Of a stretch of 64,000 bases of DNA, positions 23,446-35,738 are shown piece by piece. Location: contig NW_024104346.1 in assembly GCF_003945595.2 (NCBI RefSeq), positions 558,001 to 622,000 on the forward strand. The letters are read 5' to 3'. This DNA comes from Pipra filicauda. Taxonomy: Eukaryota; Chordata; Aves; Passeriformes; Pipridae. The notes under the pieces were generated by a model. It was not told the DNA's origin. It did no database searches and worked only from the letters and a program-made list of their open reading frames with translations. Position 1 is the first letter of the stretch. Each line of letters begins with the position of its first letter. Position numbers and translations under genes: made by a program.

Positions 23446-24785
23446 GTAAGCACTCCATGGGAGATCTGCTCCTGCCCCAGCCAGAGCCCCTCTCCCATTC
23501 CACAGACACCCATTTCCCACCCCTCAGACACCTCTCCCACCCCTCAGATAACCCCTGTCCCTCCCCACGGACTCAACGGGACGGGAGACGGGCGAAAGGC
23601 GAGCCCGGCGCCGGCCGTGTCCCCGCGGGGAGGCGGCTGCTGGCCCGGAGTAACCAAAGTCATCTTTATTAATTGCGGCGGTTCGTTACAATAAAAAGGG
23701 AGCCACGTGTCACGGTCACTGCACGGTGCTGGCCGGGCGGGGGGGCCGGGGGGGCCCTTCCCAGGCACATCCCTAAATCCGAGGTGCAGGGGGAGCAGGG
23801 TGGGGAAGGGCTTTGGGTGGCTGAGTGGGCGCTGCCGTCACGGAGGTGTTTAGCACCGAGGGACCCCAGCGAGGCGTCCTCCTGCTTGGCCCCGGCCCCC
23901 CCGGCTGCCTCCGGCCCCACCGCCCTGCCCGAGGGCCTGGCGAGGTTTGGCCCCGGATTTCGGGAGCTGCCTGGAACCCACCGGCCCTGCCTTGGGGGTG
24001 GCTGGTGATGCCGCGTGGGGCTGCTGGCGTGGCGAGGGACAGGGGTGGGGTCCTTCCCCCTTCTGCCACCAAAAGGGACAGTGGGGGCCACAGGATGCTT
24101 GGAGAAGGACTGGAAATGGGGATAAGGACAGGGATGGGGCAGATGCAGCTTCCTGCCCCACCACACTGCTCTGCCCTGCAGGGGACCACTGGGGCACCCC
24201 CCACCCCGTTCCAGGCTCTGTGCACAGCGATGGAGGAGCTGGGAGCAGCCACATCCAGGGGTGTTCCTTGGCCCCAGGGGGCACCAGGTACATGACAGCC
24301 CCATCTTGGGTTGTCCCATCCTGCAGGGCACCAGGAGCTCGGGGAGAAGGAGTGACCCGCCAGGGGGATCTCTAGCAGCCCCACGCTCAAGGGGTGGCTG
24401 CTGGCCATGTCCACGCTCCCGTCCCAGCCAGTGGTGCCAAACCCAGCTGTGGTCCCTGGCACCGCAGGTAGGAACGGGCTGCGGGCAGGTCTCCCACTGC
24501 TGCTGCCTCGCTCACACACCGGGGAAGGGTCTCCCACCTGCAGCGAGGCACAGGGGGTCTGTGTTCCCTGTCCCTGGCTAGTGCCACACTGCAGAGGTGC
24601 TCCCAGACTCCAGGATGGCAGGAGGGAAAGGACGGACAGATGAGGGGTGGGCTGAGGGGAAGGAGGGCTGAGCTGGGAGGGGAGAAGCGCGTGGCGATGC
24701 TCCGTGCGAGGGAAGCGGGGCGGCTCGCCGTGACCGGGGGTCTCTGCTGCGCTGGTCCGTCCCACCAGGCAGGACACAGCGCTGG
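23446..24785. other. Intergenic region between SMIM12 and DLGAP3
   Basis: No coding exon is recognised. A minus-strand AATAAA (plus TTTATT) at 23665-23670 could be a distal DLGAP3 poly(A) signal. The sequence around 23575-23690 is CpG-containing. Long minus-strand open frames reach 480 residues here but show no family feature and are Pro/Gly/Ser-rich, as expected from GC bias. Confidence 0.45.
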
Positions 24786-24802
24786 TCACGTGTAGTTTCT
24801 GG

Positions 24803-24808
24803 TTTATT
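24803..24808 (-). terminator. DLGAP3: Poly(A) signal of DLGAP3
   Basis: Plus-strand TTTATT (AATAAA on minus) lies 600 bp after the DLGAP3 stop codon. It is the first canonical signal downstream and gives a 3' UTR of about 620 bases, much like that of mammals. Confidence 0.6.
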
Positions 24809-25407
24809 CCTTGGGTTATATTTATATATGTATATAGGGGAGGGAGCCCTGTGTCCCCGCTGCACCTGAGCTGCAGGCGGGGGAAGCAGCGAGGGGACCC
24901 CTTTGTCCCTGCTGAGTCCCAGCGGGGCTGAGAGCAGGGCTGGGGGGCTCTGGCCGAGCAGGGGCTGGGGGTCCATCCCTGCCGCACACCGGGGGATTGC
25001 ACTGAGTACAGAGAGGCGGGGGGGGCCTGCCTGCAGCCCCCTCCCCTCCAGCCCGGCGGGGTCGGGCACTGAGGGTCACCTCTCTTTGGGTTGGGACGAA
25101 GGGGGGGTGTGCAGAAGGGCTGGGAAGTGGGAAAGGGACAGAGAGCTGGGACACAGCCCCAGGGAGGGCAGAGGGAGGGAGAGCCCCGGACCCCAGGAGA
25201 GGCTGGCAGGGGCATGCGGGCGGGGGGGTCAAGGGACGGGGCAGAACCGGGCTTGCGTTCACCCGCCGTCGGATCATGAAAGGTCTAAGATAGAAAAGAG
25301 AGAAGCTGTGAGTGGGGCCAAGAGCTGCCCCAGGGTGTCCCCGCGGCCCCCATCACAGTGAGCTACGGCCACGCCGTGCAGTCCGGGTAGAAAAGCGGAG
25401 GCCGCGG

Positions 25408-28400
25408 TCACAGCCGGGTCTGTGCCTCGGGGATGTAGATCTCAATGCTGTCCGCGCTCTCGGTGGCCGAGCTCTGGCGGAAGGACGCGGCTCTCTTGGC
25501 CGCCAGGAGCCGCTTGCGGGCCTCCTGCCGCTGCCGGTCCACCGAGTCCAGGGAGCGCTCCTTCACCGGGTGCACCTTGGAGCGCGGCGGCTTCTTTGGT
25601 ATCGGGGGAGGCACCTTCTTCTCCTCCTGCACAGACAACAGGGGCTTCAGGCTGGGACCTGCCGGGACTGGGCATCCCAGCCAGTGCCGGTGAACAGGAG
25701 TGCCGTGGGTGCCAAAGCCACGGTGAGGGGCTCCACAGACCCTCCCACATGTGCCCAAGTCGAAAGGCAGGACTGCTCATCCCTTCAACCATCCCGTGCC
25801 AGGAGCCTGCCCAGCCCCTTGCAGGCGGCTGGGATACCTCAGTGGGAGAACAGCCCTTCTTTTGCCTCAGTTTTTCCCAGGTCTGTTTTTCCACTGTTTG
25901 CTAAAAGCAGTTGCCAGAGGCAGCCCAGCAGTGGTTTGGGTGCAGATGTGTTTGGGGAGGAGGAGGGAGGGAGAAGTGACAGGGACAAGTACCAGTGGCA
26001 CTGCCCTTACCTTGGGCTCCACAATCTTCCACCCATTGGCCTTGAGCTGCTGGAGCTCTGCAAACTTCATGCTGACGTCCTCAATGGAGAGCTGCAGGAG
26101 GTCCCAGAAGCCAGCCAGGTCTTGGAAGGTGGGCACAGGGAAAGCATTGGGATCCTGTGGGGACAGAGGGACACAGTGTCATCCATGTCAACCCATGGGA
26201 CATCCCATCCCCCAGCGCAGGGTGGGGCTCTATGTCCAGCTCTCCTCCATGGTGGTACAAAATCTGTTTTCCACTGGCTGAGGGAATGAGACCCTCGACC
26301 CACCACAGTTGACCCCCAGCACCACTGCCCACACTCACCATGTTCTGCTGGCAGAGGCGGTAGAACTGCTGCACCTTCTGGGACATGAGGAGCTGGGCGC
26401 TGCCCACTGCGCTCCGGATCTTCTCCAGGACTGGGGGGGAGAGCAGACACTCAGCACTCCAGGGGGGCACAGAGACTCTCCCCTGTGCACTGGGGACCTG
26501 CACCCCCAGGGCAGTGGGACAGCACGAGCAGCTCAGACCCCTCCAGCACATGCCACGTCTCCTCCCTCCTCCAGACCCCTCTAGCCCCAGAGGGTTTCCC
26601 CACGTGTCTTGCCCTCACCCAACCTCTTCAGCCGTGGCAGAGGAGACGTGGCAGTTTTAAGGGAGGACTGTGACTGTGCCCCCCAGCTCTACAGGACCCT
26701 ACAGCCCCCTGACTCACTCTCCTCAGGCAGGTCATAGTCCTCAGCCTCCCTCTCCATCTGCTGGCACCAGCCCTCCATCTTCTCCACCTCTGCCTGCAGC
26801 AGTTTGATGAACCACTCCCCGTCTCGGTGGCAGGGGGAGGCGCGGCCGGAGTCGGGGAGGCTGCGGGAGCCCCGCTCGATCCAGGCGTCCCGCCGGGGCA
26901 CCTCCACCGTGTCGTACTGCAGCTGGTAATCCTCCCGGTACGCCCACTGCCCCTGCGTGTGCACCGTCTTGTACACGGCGTACTGCCGGCCCGACTCGGG
27001 CTCCGAGGAGTGCCTCTGGAACGGCCGCCCGAACTGCAGGGCCTTGTCCTCGGTGGCCACGGCCAGGCCGGTGAAGCCCTCCAGCTCCAGGTCGGCCTGC
27101 ACGCCCGCCGTCACGCTGTTGGAGCGCTTGAAGCGCGCCCGCCTGTGGAGAGCGAGAGTGGGTGGGGACCCTCACGGCCACGGGGGACCCTCACGGCCAC
27201 AGGGGACCCTCACGGACACAGGGGATCCTCACAGCCACAGGAGACCCTCACAACCACAGGGGACATCCCCACTGTCCCATTCCCTCTCTGGGTACTGCAG
27301 TGGGCAGGAGCAGGGTGAGGGATGCCCACACGCAGGATGGGGCTGGGGATGCCGGTCTGGATCCCGGAGCGCTCAAGGCCCCTGGGGACAACCTGGAGCA
27401 GCTGCAACCCGCCAGTCCCTCATCTCCCCTGCTCTTAGCCTGTTTCCATGGCTACCGGCGCTGGACCGAGGATGGAGAGGAGCCTGCACTGCACGGGCTG
27501 CGTGGGCACGATGCCTGAGCTCCGCTCCCGCAGGCTGTGCAGGTCCTGGCACACCTGGCATTCCCACCCCGGCCAAAATGTCAGGGTTAGCTGAAGAATC
27601 ACCCACAGGTTCATCTGCACCTGGCCCGGGCTCAAAACCCAGGGCTGAGCCCAACAGAGGAGACCCAGCACAGGGTGGGAACAAGGCAGACCCTTCCCTG
27701 GGCAGCAGCAAGGACAAAGGGGAAGTCAGATTCTGCCCCAGATAGGGGCAGTTGGTGTGGGATGGGGACGGTGCTGAGGTCTGGGGGTCTCAGCCAGAGG
27801 AGAGAGGGAAAAGATGCTGCGGGGCACTGGTGGTATGTGGAGCTCAGGAAGCCCCTGGGGACCCAATGCCCCTGTGCAGTGAGTGTGGCAGGTCTCAGCC
27901 CAGTCCAGCCATGCGGTACCTTTTGTCCTCCTCCACCTGCACCCCGATGGAGTGGAACTCCCTCTGGCTCCGGCTCTCTGTGTCCGAGTCGGAGGCGGCC
28001 TCAACCTGGCAAGGGGCAGAGGGAGAGCGCTGGAGGGCAGCCCCGGGTGCAGCCCCGAGGCTCAGCATCGCCCACACCAGCTCGGGCAGCCCATGGGGAC
28101 GAGCGGAGCCCACCTGGACGCCGATGGACGGGCGCCACTTGCGCTGCCTTGCCAAGCTCCGCAGCTCCTCCCGGCCGGGGATGGCCTTGATGATGAGGGT
28201 GGAGGGCTTGGGAGCGGCGCGGGGCTGCACCGGGGGCAGGTCCAGGGCCACGGCCGTCACCTTGGAGCTCTCCAGGCTCTCGGCAGAGTTGCAGCGGGCC
28301 TTGGCGTCTTTGGACCAGGCGGAGCTGCGGGAAACTTCGCTGGGCAGGTAACTCTCGTGGGTGGACTCGGTGCTGCTCTGCGCCGTGACAGAGATGAGGG

Positions 28401-31400
28401 GTTTGGCTTTGGTTCCTGGAGGGATGGGAGGTGGAGCTTTTCTGTAACTGAAGGCTGTTGTGGGAGAGGCGCAGGATGAAAAGGCACGTGAAAACACAGA
28501 CACTTGCTCATTTTCCGCCACGAACAGGGGCCCCGGGGAATGGTGCCCACCTCCTCCCACAGCACGGGGCTCTCAGCCCCACAGGGTTTGTCCCTCAGCC
28601 AGCTGAGGCTGGAGCTCAGAGGGGCTGTTTGGCCAGTTTTTGGGATCAGAAACCACCCCAGACCCACACTAGCCACACTGCTGCAGCACCCAGCAAGGGG
28701 CAGAGGTGGGGACAGAAATGGAGGGAAGGAGGGGATGGTAAATGGGAGCTGGGGACACTGAGCAGCCCCCTGACTGGGACTGAGCCACAGGCAGGATGCT
28801 CACGCCCTGTGCCGTGGGCCGGAGGGGACCAGGGAGGGGAGGGCAGCAGCAGCCCTTGGCAGGTGCCCGGGCGAGCAGGCAGGGAGATGTGGGAGTCCCT
28901 CACGCGGTCGACCCCACACCACCCCCGGGACTCACAAGTGCTGGGCTTCAGGATGCTGCTGGTGATGGGCGGCCCCGGCGGGGCCGACATGGAGAAGAGC
29001 GAGAGGCAGTCGTCGTCCTGGGAGCATCCCGCCTGGATGGCCCGCAGGTAGCTGTGGCTCCGCATGCGGAAGCAGCCGGGCAGGTCCAGCGCCTCCACGG
29101 CCTGCGACTCCACCTCGCCGAAAACCGACTCGCACACGGCCTCAAACTGGTGGTTGAGCTCATCGTTGATCTGGGGAGAGCGGCGGGTGAGGCTGGGGGT
29201 GGCGAGCCGGGGCAGGAGGTGCTCAGAGGGACATCCACCACCCTCCTGCCCCATCCTGCCCCGCAGCACCCGTGCCACAGGACCTACCTGGCCGGTGGTG
29301 AAGGAGCGCCCGTAGCTCTGTCCCCGCGGGAGCATTCGCGGTGGCGTGCAGCAGCTGGGACAGTTACAGATATATGAATCAGAATAGTGCCTACTTGCAA
29401 ACCTAATGAGAGACAGTGGGAATAGAAGGGATCGCACCAAAAGCAACACATTCCAGCAGAGCACTTGGAAACGCAGCTGCAGAGATGCTCCCGCCGGCCA
29501 CCACTGCCGTCCCTGTTCCTACCTGCCCCAAAAACTGTCGCCCACTGAGACTGGAGCACATCCCAGTCATCCCCTTTTGAACATGCCTCTTCTCCCCACT
29601 CTCTACACATGGCTGCAGCAGCAGCCCCCCCCCGAAGCCCAGCACAGCCACGTCCCCTGCAGTGCCCTGACACAGCGCAGACAGGGCTGGGTGTTGCCGC
29701 ACTGGGGAGTGTGGCCGTGAGCGGGGACGGTGCCGTGAGCAGGGACGATGCCACTCATCCTCCCAGGGAGCCCCAGCCTGTGGCCCCGCTGCTGCCCGCA
29801 GTGCTGGGACGGGGCCGGGAGGTGACAGCCCTTACTTGGTCCTGGCCTGGTCGGCGCTGGAGGAGCGGCGGTAGCTGTCTCGCCGCGTGGCCGCCCTGGG
29901 CAGCACTTTGGCGCTGATGTCCGAGTCGGCGCTGTCCTCGTCGCCCATGGCCTTGATGTAGCTGCCGCTGCGCATCCGCCGGCACGGGATCTCCCCGTCC
30001 TTGCCCGCTGGGTACCCGCTCCACTCGTCCTGCGGCACCTGGAGCAGGAGGCGAGCGTGGGAGGACGCCGTGGCCGGGGTCCCGCAGGCGGGACACAGAG
30101 CCAAGCCATGTGCCAGCCCACGCCCATCCCAAATCCGGTATGTGTGCCCAGCTCCCCTGCCCTCCCACATACCCCAGAGCTGCAGGGACAGACCCTGGGG
30201 GCTCTGACCACCTGGTAAGGCCCCTAAATCCAGGAGAGGTGATCCCTCCTAACAGCCACAGCTCCCCGTTCCCAAAACACAGGGCAGTGCAGCAGCTCCC
30301 ACCTCGCGGCCCCTCTGGCGGGAGCGCCTGGGCCAAATCCCACCCATGCCAGCGCAGTGCCCGCCTGACGTAGCAGGCACCAGTCCCGCCACGTGCCGCT
30401 GACGCCAGCACCACCAGCACCACGGGGTCCTTACCAGGCTGTGACAGGGGGATGGTGTCCCCCGGGGCCCATGGGGAGGGCAGTGGGGCCGGCACCCTGC
30501 CCTGATGCCCCCGCTGCCGGCAGAGATGGGCCCCGACCACCCCCACCCCCAGCCCGCACGGCATTGCTGCTCCCTGTCTCCTTCCCCCAGGAAAGGGAGA
30601 GAAGAGTTAATTAGTTTTTAATTGGAAGGGGGGTGACCTAGAAGGGTGACAAGGCAGGCGGTGGCACCCAGCCAGGCTCATAGGCAAGATAAAAGCCACG
30701 AGGAGCGAGCGGGCACAGGGTTGGTGGTGGCCCCAAGCTGACAGAGCTGGTCTGACCCCAAATCCAGCCTGCACGGGGCAGGAGGCAGCAGATGGGCTTC
30801 GAGGGGACAGCGGGGACCTGCGCGGGACACTGGGGGATGGGACACAGGCGCCAGGGACGTGGAGCAGAGCTGGAGCATCCCCACAGCACCCTGAGCTGTC
30901 CCAGCTCACCCCAAGGCACCATCAGCCACAGTCCCCTCGCCCTGCCTGGCCCCTCACCTGCAGGTACTGGTATGCTCGGTCTTTGGCCTTTGCTTCCTGA
31001 AGCATCAAGGTCTTCTCGGTGCCACCAGCACTGGGATAGGCTTCCCGGGCCTGGCTGACGGTCATGGTGTGCCAGGCACTCCTCTTGAGCGTCTGGCCGT
31101 CCAGAGACATGGACATGCCGGCACAGGCCAGGCATTTTCCTTCCCCGCCGCCCTTTAGACTCTTCAAGGTCAAGTCTCTGAAGGCACTTTCGGGAGCGTC
31201 CACGCAGTACTGGGTGCCCTGGTCGGCGGCGTGCCGACCCGACACCATGTAGCTGCTGTCGCTGTCCAGGTTGTCGTCGGAGCTCCACCAGCCCAACATC
31301 TTGGACCGGTGCCGGGAGTCCACCTTACGGTCCTTGCTCTTGCTGCGCTTGCCGTGGCGGGACTGGTGGTGGTGGTGGTGATGGTGGTGGTGGTGGTGGT

Positions 31401-31980
31401 GGTGGTAGCCGTCCCCGCGGCCGTCCATCTTGGCGCCGTTGTAGTCCCGCTTGGCCGGCGCCTCCAGGGAGTGGGACTTGGCGAAGAGCTTCTGGACGGA
31501 GTGGACGAGGTGGCGGATGCGGCTGGGGCTCTCGCTGCGGGGCTCGGCGCCGCCGGCCCGCGGGTACTGCAGCGTGTGGAAGCCGTCGTGGTGCAGCGGC
31601 AGCTGCTTCTCGAACTGGTCCAGCAGCGTGGGGGGCAGGCGGTTGATCTTGCTGGAGGGGTGGGCGGTCGCCATGCATTCGTCGCAGGAGTCGTAGGGCT
31701 GCTGCGCGTGGTGCATCCTCGGGAAGGTGCTGCTGGCGCTGGCGGAGGGCGGCTCGCTCAGGGGCCCGCCCGGGCACTCGCTGGCCGCGCCGGGGCTCCG
31801 CGCCGGGCAGTGGGGATGCTCCAGGGAACACGGCTCGCTGGGGCTGAGCAGGTAGGGCGGCCGGCCCTCGGGGCCGTGCGGGATGTAGTCGGCGGGATGC
31901 TGGCAGTCCTCTGGGATGCAGCGGCAGCGGTGGCCGGAGGAGGGCTGTGTCTGGCTACGCTCCCCATGGTAGCCCTTCAT
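25408..31980 (-). CDS. DLGAP3: DLG-associated protein 3 (SAPAP3/GKAP3), ten coding exons
   Basis: The exons are 31980-30958, 30038-29836, 29390-29288, 29170-28936, 28454-28114, 28005-27920, 27142-26718, 26430-26339, 26154-26011 and 25626-25408. All have AG/GT borders and matching phases, giving 956 residues (human about 979). It is a postsynaptic scaffold in excitatory neurons. It starts MKGYHGERSQTQPSS and has 13 histidines at residues 193-205. Two guanylate-kinase-binding repeats for PSD-95 lie at 362-372 (RMRSGSYIKAM) and 478-488 (RMRSHSYLRAI). Two SIGVQV motifs near 631-636 and 654-659 fit dynein light chain binding. The helical GKAP homology domain is in the last four exons (DPNAFPVPTFQDLAGFWDLL). 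The C-terminus IPEAQTRL is the SHANK PDZ ligand. An acceptor at 32038 lies 58 bp before the ATG, so the 5' UTR is split. No frameshift or missing exon was found. Confidence 0.95.
27160..27262. repeat. 20-21 bp minisatellite in a DLGAP3 intron
   Basis: About five copies of GGGGACCCTCACGGCCACA with a few changes per copy. It lies immediately upstream, in gene direction, of the 425-bp exon acceptor at 27142. Confidence 0.8.
31366..31404 (-). repeat. DLGAP3: Polyhistidine-coding CAC/CAT repeat in DLGAP3
   Basis: Thirteen His codons occur in a row (seven CAC, one CAT, five CAC) at residues 193-205. Mammalian DLGAP3 also carries a polyhistidine run here. The long pure CAC stretch could vary in length between individuals. 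Confidence 0.9.
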
Positions 31981-32038
31981 GGTGTCAGCATCCTCCCCGT
32001 AGCCTCGGCATCCTGCAGGGATGCCCCTGCGGGCTCAC
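31981..32038 (-). other. DLGAP3: DLGAP3 5' UTR part of the first coding exon
   Basis: The acceptor CTGTCCCCACAG ends at 32039 and 58 bp of untranslated sequence precede the ATG at 31980. The first bases of the exon are GTGAGCC, so the same site also reads as a donor (CAG then GTGAGC), an arrangement typical of recursive splice sites. Confidence 0.6.
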
Positions 32039-34019
32039 CTGTGGGGACAGGGATGGGCACAGTGTGAAGCTCCCCTCTGCACCCCACCACAAGCAAAACA
32101 TTGGGGCTGGCCCAAAGGAATGAACTGAGAAGGTCCCAGGGTGGGATTCGGCCCTGGCTGAGCCCCTGTGAAGTGCCAGAATCATGGGGCGAGGCGGGCA
32201 CGGTGCTGGGGGTCAGCACCCAGGGTTACCCCCAGCTCAGCTGCTCGGAGGGGGCAGAGGGAAGGAGAAGGCACTGCCGGCAGCGATGCAGGCAGCAGGG
32301 CCTGCAGACGGTGAGGAAGGACACGCTGCCATCAGCAGATCCTTGTTTTCTTCTCCAACACCAAATATTGTGAAGTGTTTCTCCGTTAGGAAAACGGTTC
32401 TGGCTGAGCTTTTCAGCCGCCGCGATTCACAGCCCCGCTAATGAGCTGCTGCGGGGCGCGGGGGGGCCGAGCTCCGATGGCTCCACCCGGCCCGTCCTCC
32501 CCGTACAGAGCACCCAACGGCAGGTGGAGACCCACAGCCCTGACACCCCTACCTGCCAGTGCCCCCGGATGGGGGGCCAGGAGCAGAGGTGGCTGTGCTG
32601 TGTGTGGGGCAGCCCCACACTGAGACAGGAGGAGGGGTGGCACCGAGCCAGGCTGAGCCCGTGCCAGCCGCCGGAGCCGCCTGCACCCATGGAGGTTTGT
32701 GTTCCTTACGGTCCCTCAAAGGCTCTGCCTTTGGTTTGACTGTAAATGAGGAAATTACTTATTCTCCAGAGCATCTCGGCTAATTAACAGGCATCATTAG
32801 TGCTCTTGTTATCATATTTGGGCAGGGTGCTGTGGGCAGCACGTCTCCGAGACTGGCTGCAGGGCAAGGTGACTGTGGGACATTCCCTGCGGCACGTGGG
32901 GTGTGTCAGACCACGGGGATGGGAAATGAGGGACACTGGGAGGGTCAGGGCTGTGAGGGAGGGGGTTGTGTTCCCGGAGGAGCCCCAGAAGACAGAGCAG
33001 TTGGGGGTCCCCAGGGAATGTGGGGATGAGCAGTGATGGCACATTGACCATGAGCAGCAGACAGGGCCCTACTAAGCCACTGCCACCACCTTCCTTCCCA
33101 GCTTCGGGGCTGGATGGCTCCATCCTGCACTGCTCCCCACCCTCACCACTGTGCTCCTGCTCTAACGAGGCTCCCTAATTGCTGTGTCTGAAGGGAAGGA
33201 TGTGCAGCTGGTACAGAAGATGCCTCTCCCCTCCCGGGAGAGCTGCTGCGAGGAGCGGGAGCAGCAGGGTGGGATGGAGCTGCCTCCCTGCCTGGGGATG
33301 GAGCAGCAGGATGGATGGATGGACGGACAGACAGACAGGCTCCCAGCCCGGCTCTGCCTGCGCCGGCTGAGCTATCATCTCCTGCTCGGGGAGGGAACTC
33401 TCAGCTGATCCAAATATTGTTGCTGCAGCGGAAAGAAGGAGTCAAAATAGCTGCGGAGCCCGTCACCACGAGCCTGCCGGGCTTTTGTGCTCGGCAGGTG
33501 CAGGAATTCAGCAGCGCCGGAACCCGCCGGCGAGGCAGCGCCGCGGCTCCCCCGCAGCTGCCGAGCGATGGCAGCAGATGGGGCCGTGCCATGGCGAGGG
33601 ATGTACTTCCCAGCTCACCACGGCAGAGCCGTGCCAGCACCTGTGTCCTGCCCAGGGACCAGCCGGTCCCCCCGTGGGCACCCTGGGGGTGGGGAAGGGC
33701 TCAGGAGAGATCCTGTGGGGCTCAGCACAGGCAGCACAGCCGGGGATCCCCGTCCCTGTGTCCCAGTGGGGATGGTCACACACAGAGGGTGGGAGAAGCT
33801 GCCGAGCCTGCTCCTCTGCTCTGTCCCAGGGGGGCACTGTGGGCAGGAGGCTGGCACATGGAGCTGGGGGAGCTGGACAGAGCGTGGCTCATGGGCTGGT
33901 AGCTGAGAGCTGGAGCTGTGTCTCACCAAAGGCTGTTCCACTGCTCAGCCCTCGGGATGGAAGGATTTGTGACACCAAACCACAGACTCAAATCAAGGGG
34001 GGAAAACCCAGCCCGGCTG

Positions 34020-34180
34020 AATTTTGTGCCATTTAACACCAGGGTAATTACCACCAGTGGGAACCTACCGCCCACACGATTATGTGCTAGGATAAACTGG
34101 AAGAGCATAATTACCATTACAAATAACTCACTCCTTGCCTTTATTGCTTCCAGAGCCTCAAGGAACTCCCACCGGCCACT
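34020..34180. promoter_or_regulatory. AT-rich island, candidate conserved non-coding element
   Basis: AT-rich sequence with several TAATTA-like cores (AGGGTAATTACCACC, CATAATTACC) in GC-rich surroundings. Paired ATAATTACCA motifs could be homeodomain sites. Confidence 0.3.
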
Positions 34181-35329
34181 CCTCATTGCCACCCTCCCTC
34201 TGAAATCTCTTCCTGCCCAAGGGTCAGCACAGGGAGAACAGGGGCTTGTAGTCCCCCGTGTTCTGAGCCACCCCAAAATTCAGCCTCCTGCTTAATTTCC
34301 CATAGGAGCACTTGGCAGAGGCGGTTCCACTTCCCGGCATCTGCCCCGTGAGATCCCTGCCTTGGAGGCAGCTCTGTGCCAAGGCCCAGGGCTTGTGGGG
34401 ATTCAGGGCAGCCCCAGCAGGAGCTGGAGCTTCCCTTGGACCCTGTGGCACCCAGGCTCCCTCCAGCTCTGGGACCACCAGTGGGGAGGTGACAGGACAG
34501 CAAATCCCCACCACGGTGTCTGGGCCTGGGGAACTGCCCTGGCACAGGGTAAGACTGGGTTTTCCAAGATCTCCGGGTCCAACCCCGAGAGCTGGGGTTG
34601 ATGGCCCCGCACTCGGGGGGTCCTGGCCCCCCGCCCTTCCCAAGCAGCCCCTGGCAGGGGCAGCACGTGCGGGGTCCTGGCAGGCACTCACCGCCCGGCG
34701 CTCAGGGGGATGCTGTCCTCATGGCCCCGGCCGGCAGCGGCTCCTCCTCGCTGGCTCTCCCGGGGGCAGCAGGCTCTGGGGGAGGAACACGAGGGGGGTG
34801 AAGCCCAGGGAGGAAGAGCCAGGATATCCCTCCCCAAAACCTCCCCTGACCCACCTCCCTGTGTGTTTTTTATCAGCCCAGCCTTCCCTCCTCCCCTGAG
34901 GCCGCCCCACACCAGTGCTGCCTGTACCAGCAGTGACAGGGACAGCTCTGCACGGCCACGGCCACGTGTTCCACCCAGTTTAGCCCAAAAACCATCCCCG
35001 GCCCCATCCTGTTATGCAATTCCCTGCCAGCGGGTGCCCGAGCCGGCCCAGCGGCCACCTCGCCATCGACTTTGATTTGCTCCAGATCCGGCCTCACACT
35101 CCACAAAACCTCCTCCCGCCACCCCTTTGCCTTCCAGCGTCAGCAAAGGGAGGTTTTTTCCCAGCCTCCAGCCCAGGAGAGGCGCGAGCTCGGCCCCTTC
35201 TGCTCGGCAAATTAGCACCGGGTTCTGCCAGCGCGGGTCCTGCTGGGGACCGGTGTGGCTTTGGGATGAAAGCAGGAGAGAACAAACACGCAGCGTGAGC
35301 GCCCGGCACCACGAGCTGGAGCCTGGGAA

Positions 35330-35570
35330 AAAAAAATAAAATAAAGTGCTTTTCCCACTTAGGGGCTGAACAAATTTGATCTACGGTCGTCGGAAGAAAA
35401 TAAATATATGGAATACTGCCAGGTCGCTTTCCACCACGCTTTTAATCTATTTGCTCTTTCCCAATTCATTGTAAGTGAGCAGGATTGTGGAAAGCAAACA
35501 TTTTATTTTATTACTAATTGCTCTGTTATTTTATGAGGCTGAATTAGTGAAATTTGCTCAGCCTGGAGGA
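35330..35570. promoter_or_regulatory. AT-rich island, candidate conserved non-coding element
   Basis: About 240 bp of AT-rich sequence with AAATAAATATATGG, TTTAATCTATTTGC, CCAATTCATTG and TTACTAATTGC, sharply bounded by GC-rich DNA. The local composition shift and dense homeodomain-like cores suggest constraint. It lies just before a polypurine tract. Confidence 0.35.
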
Positions 35571-35610
35571 AAAGAAAAGAGGGGCTTAGTAAGAGATCAG
35601 CTAATTTAGC

Positions 35611-35738
35611 ACAGAAAGGGGAAAGGAAAGGGGAAGAGGAAAGGAAAGGGAAAGGGGAAAGGGGAAAAGGGAAAGGGGAAGAAGAAAGTGGAAAGGGGAA
35701 GAGGAAAGAGGAAAAGTGAAAGAGGAAAGGAGTGTGAG
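35611..35738. repeat. Polypurine tract (GGAAA)n/(GGGAAA)n
   Basis: Nearly 130 bases are almost all purine on the plus strand, made of GGAAA, GGGGAAAGG and GAAGAGG units. Polypurine-polypyrimidine mirror repeats of this kind can form triplex (H-DNA). Confidence 0.85.

Noticed and set aside
23773..25215. 480-codon minus-strand frame overlapping the DLGAP3 3' UTR
   Set aside because: Antisense and out-of-frame shadow in GC-rich DNA, Pro/Ser-rich with no family block.
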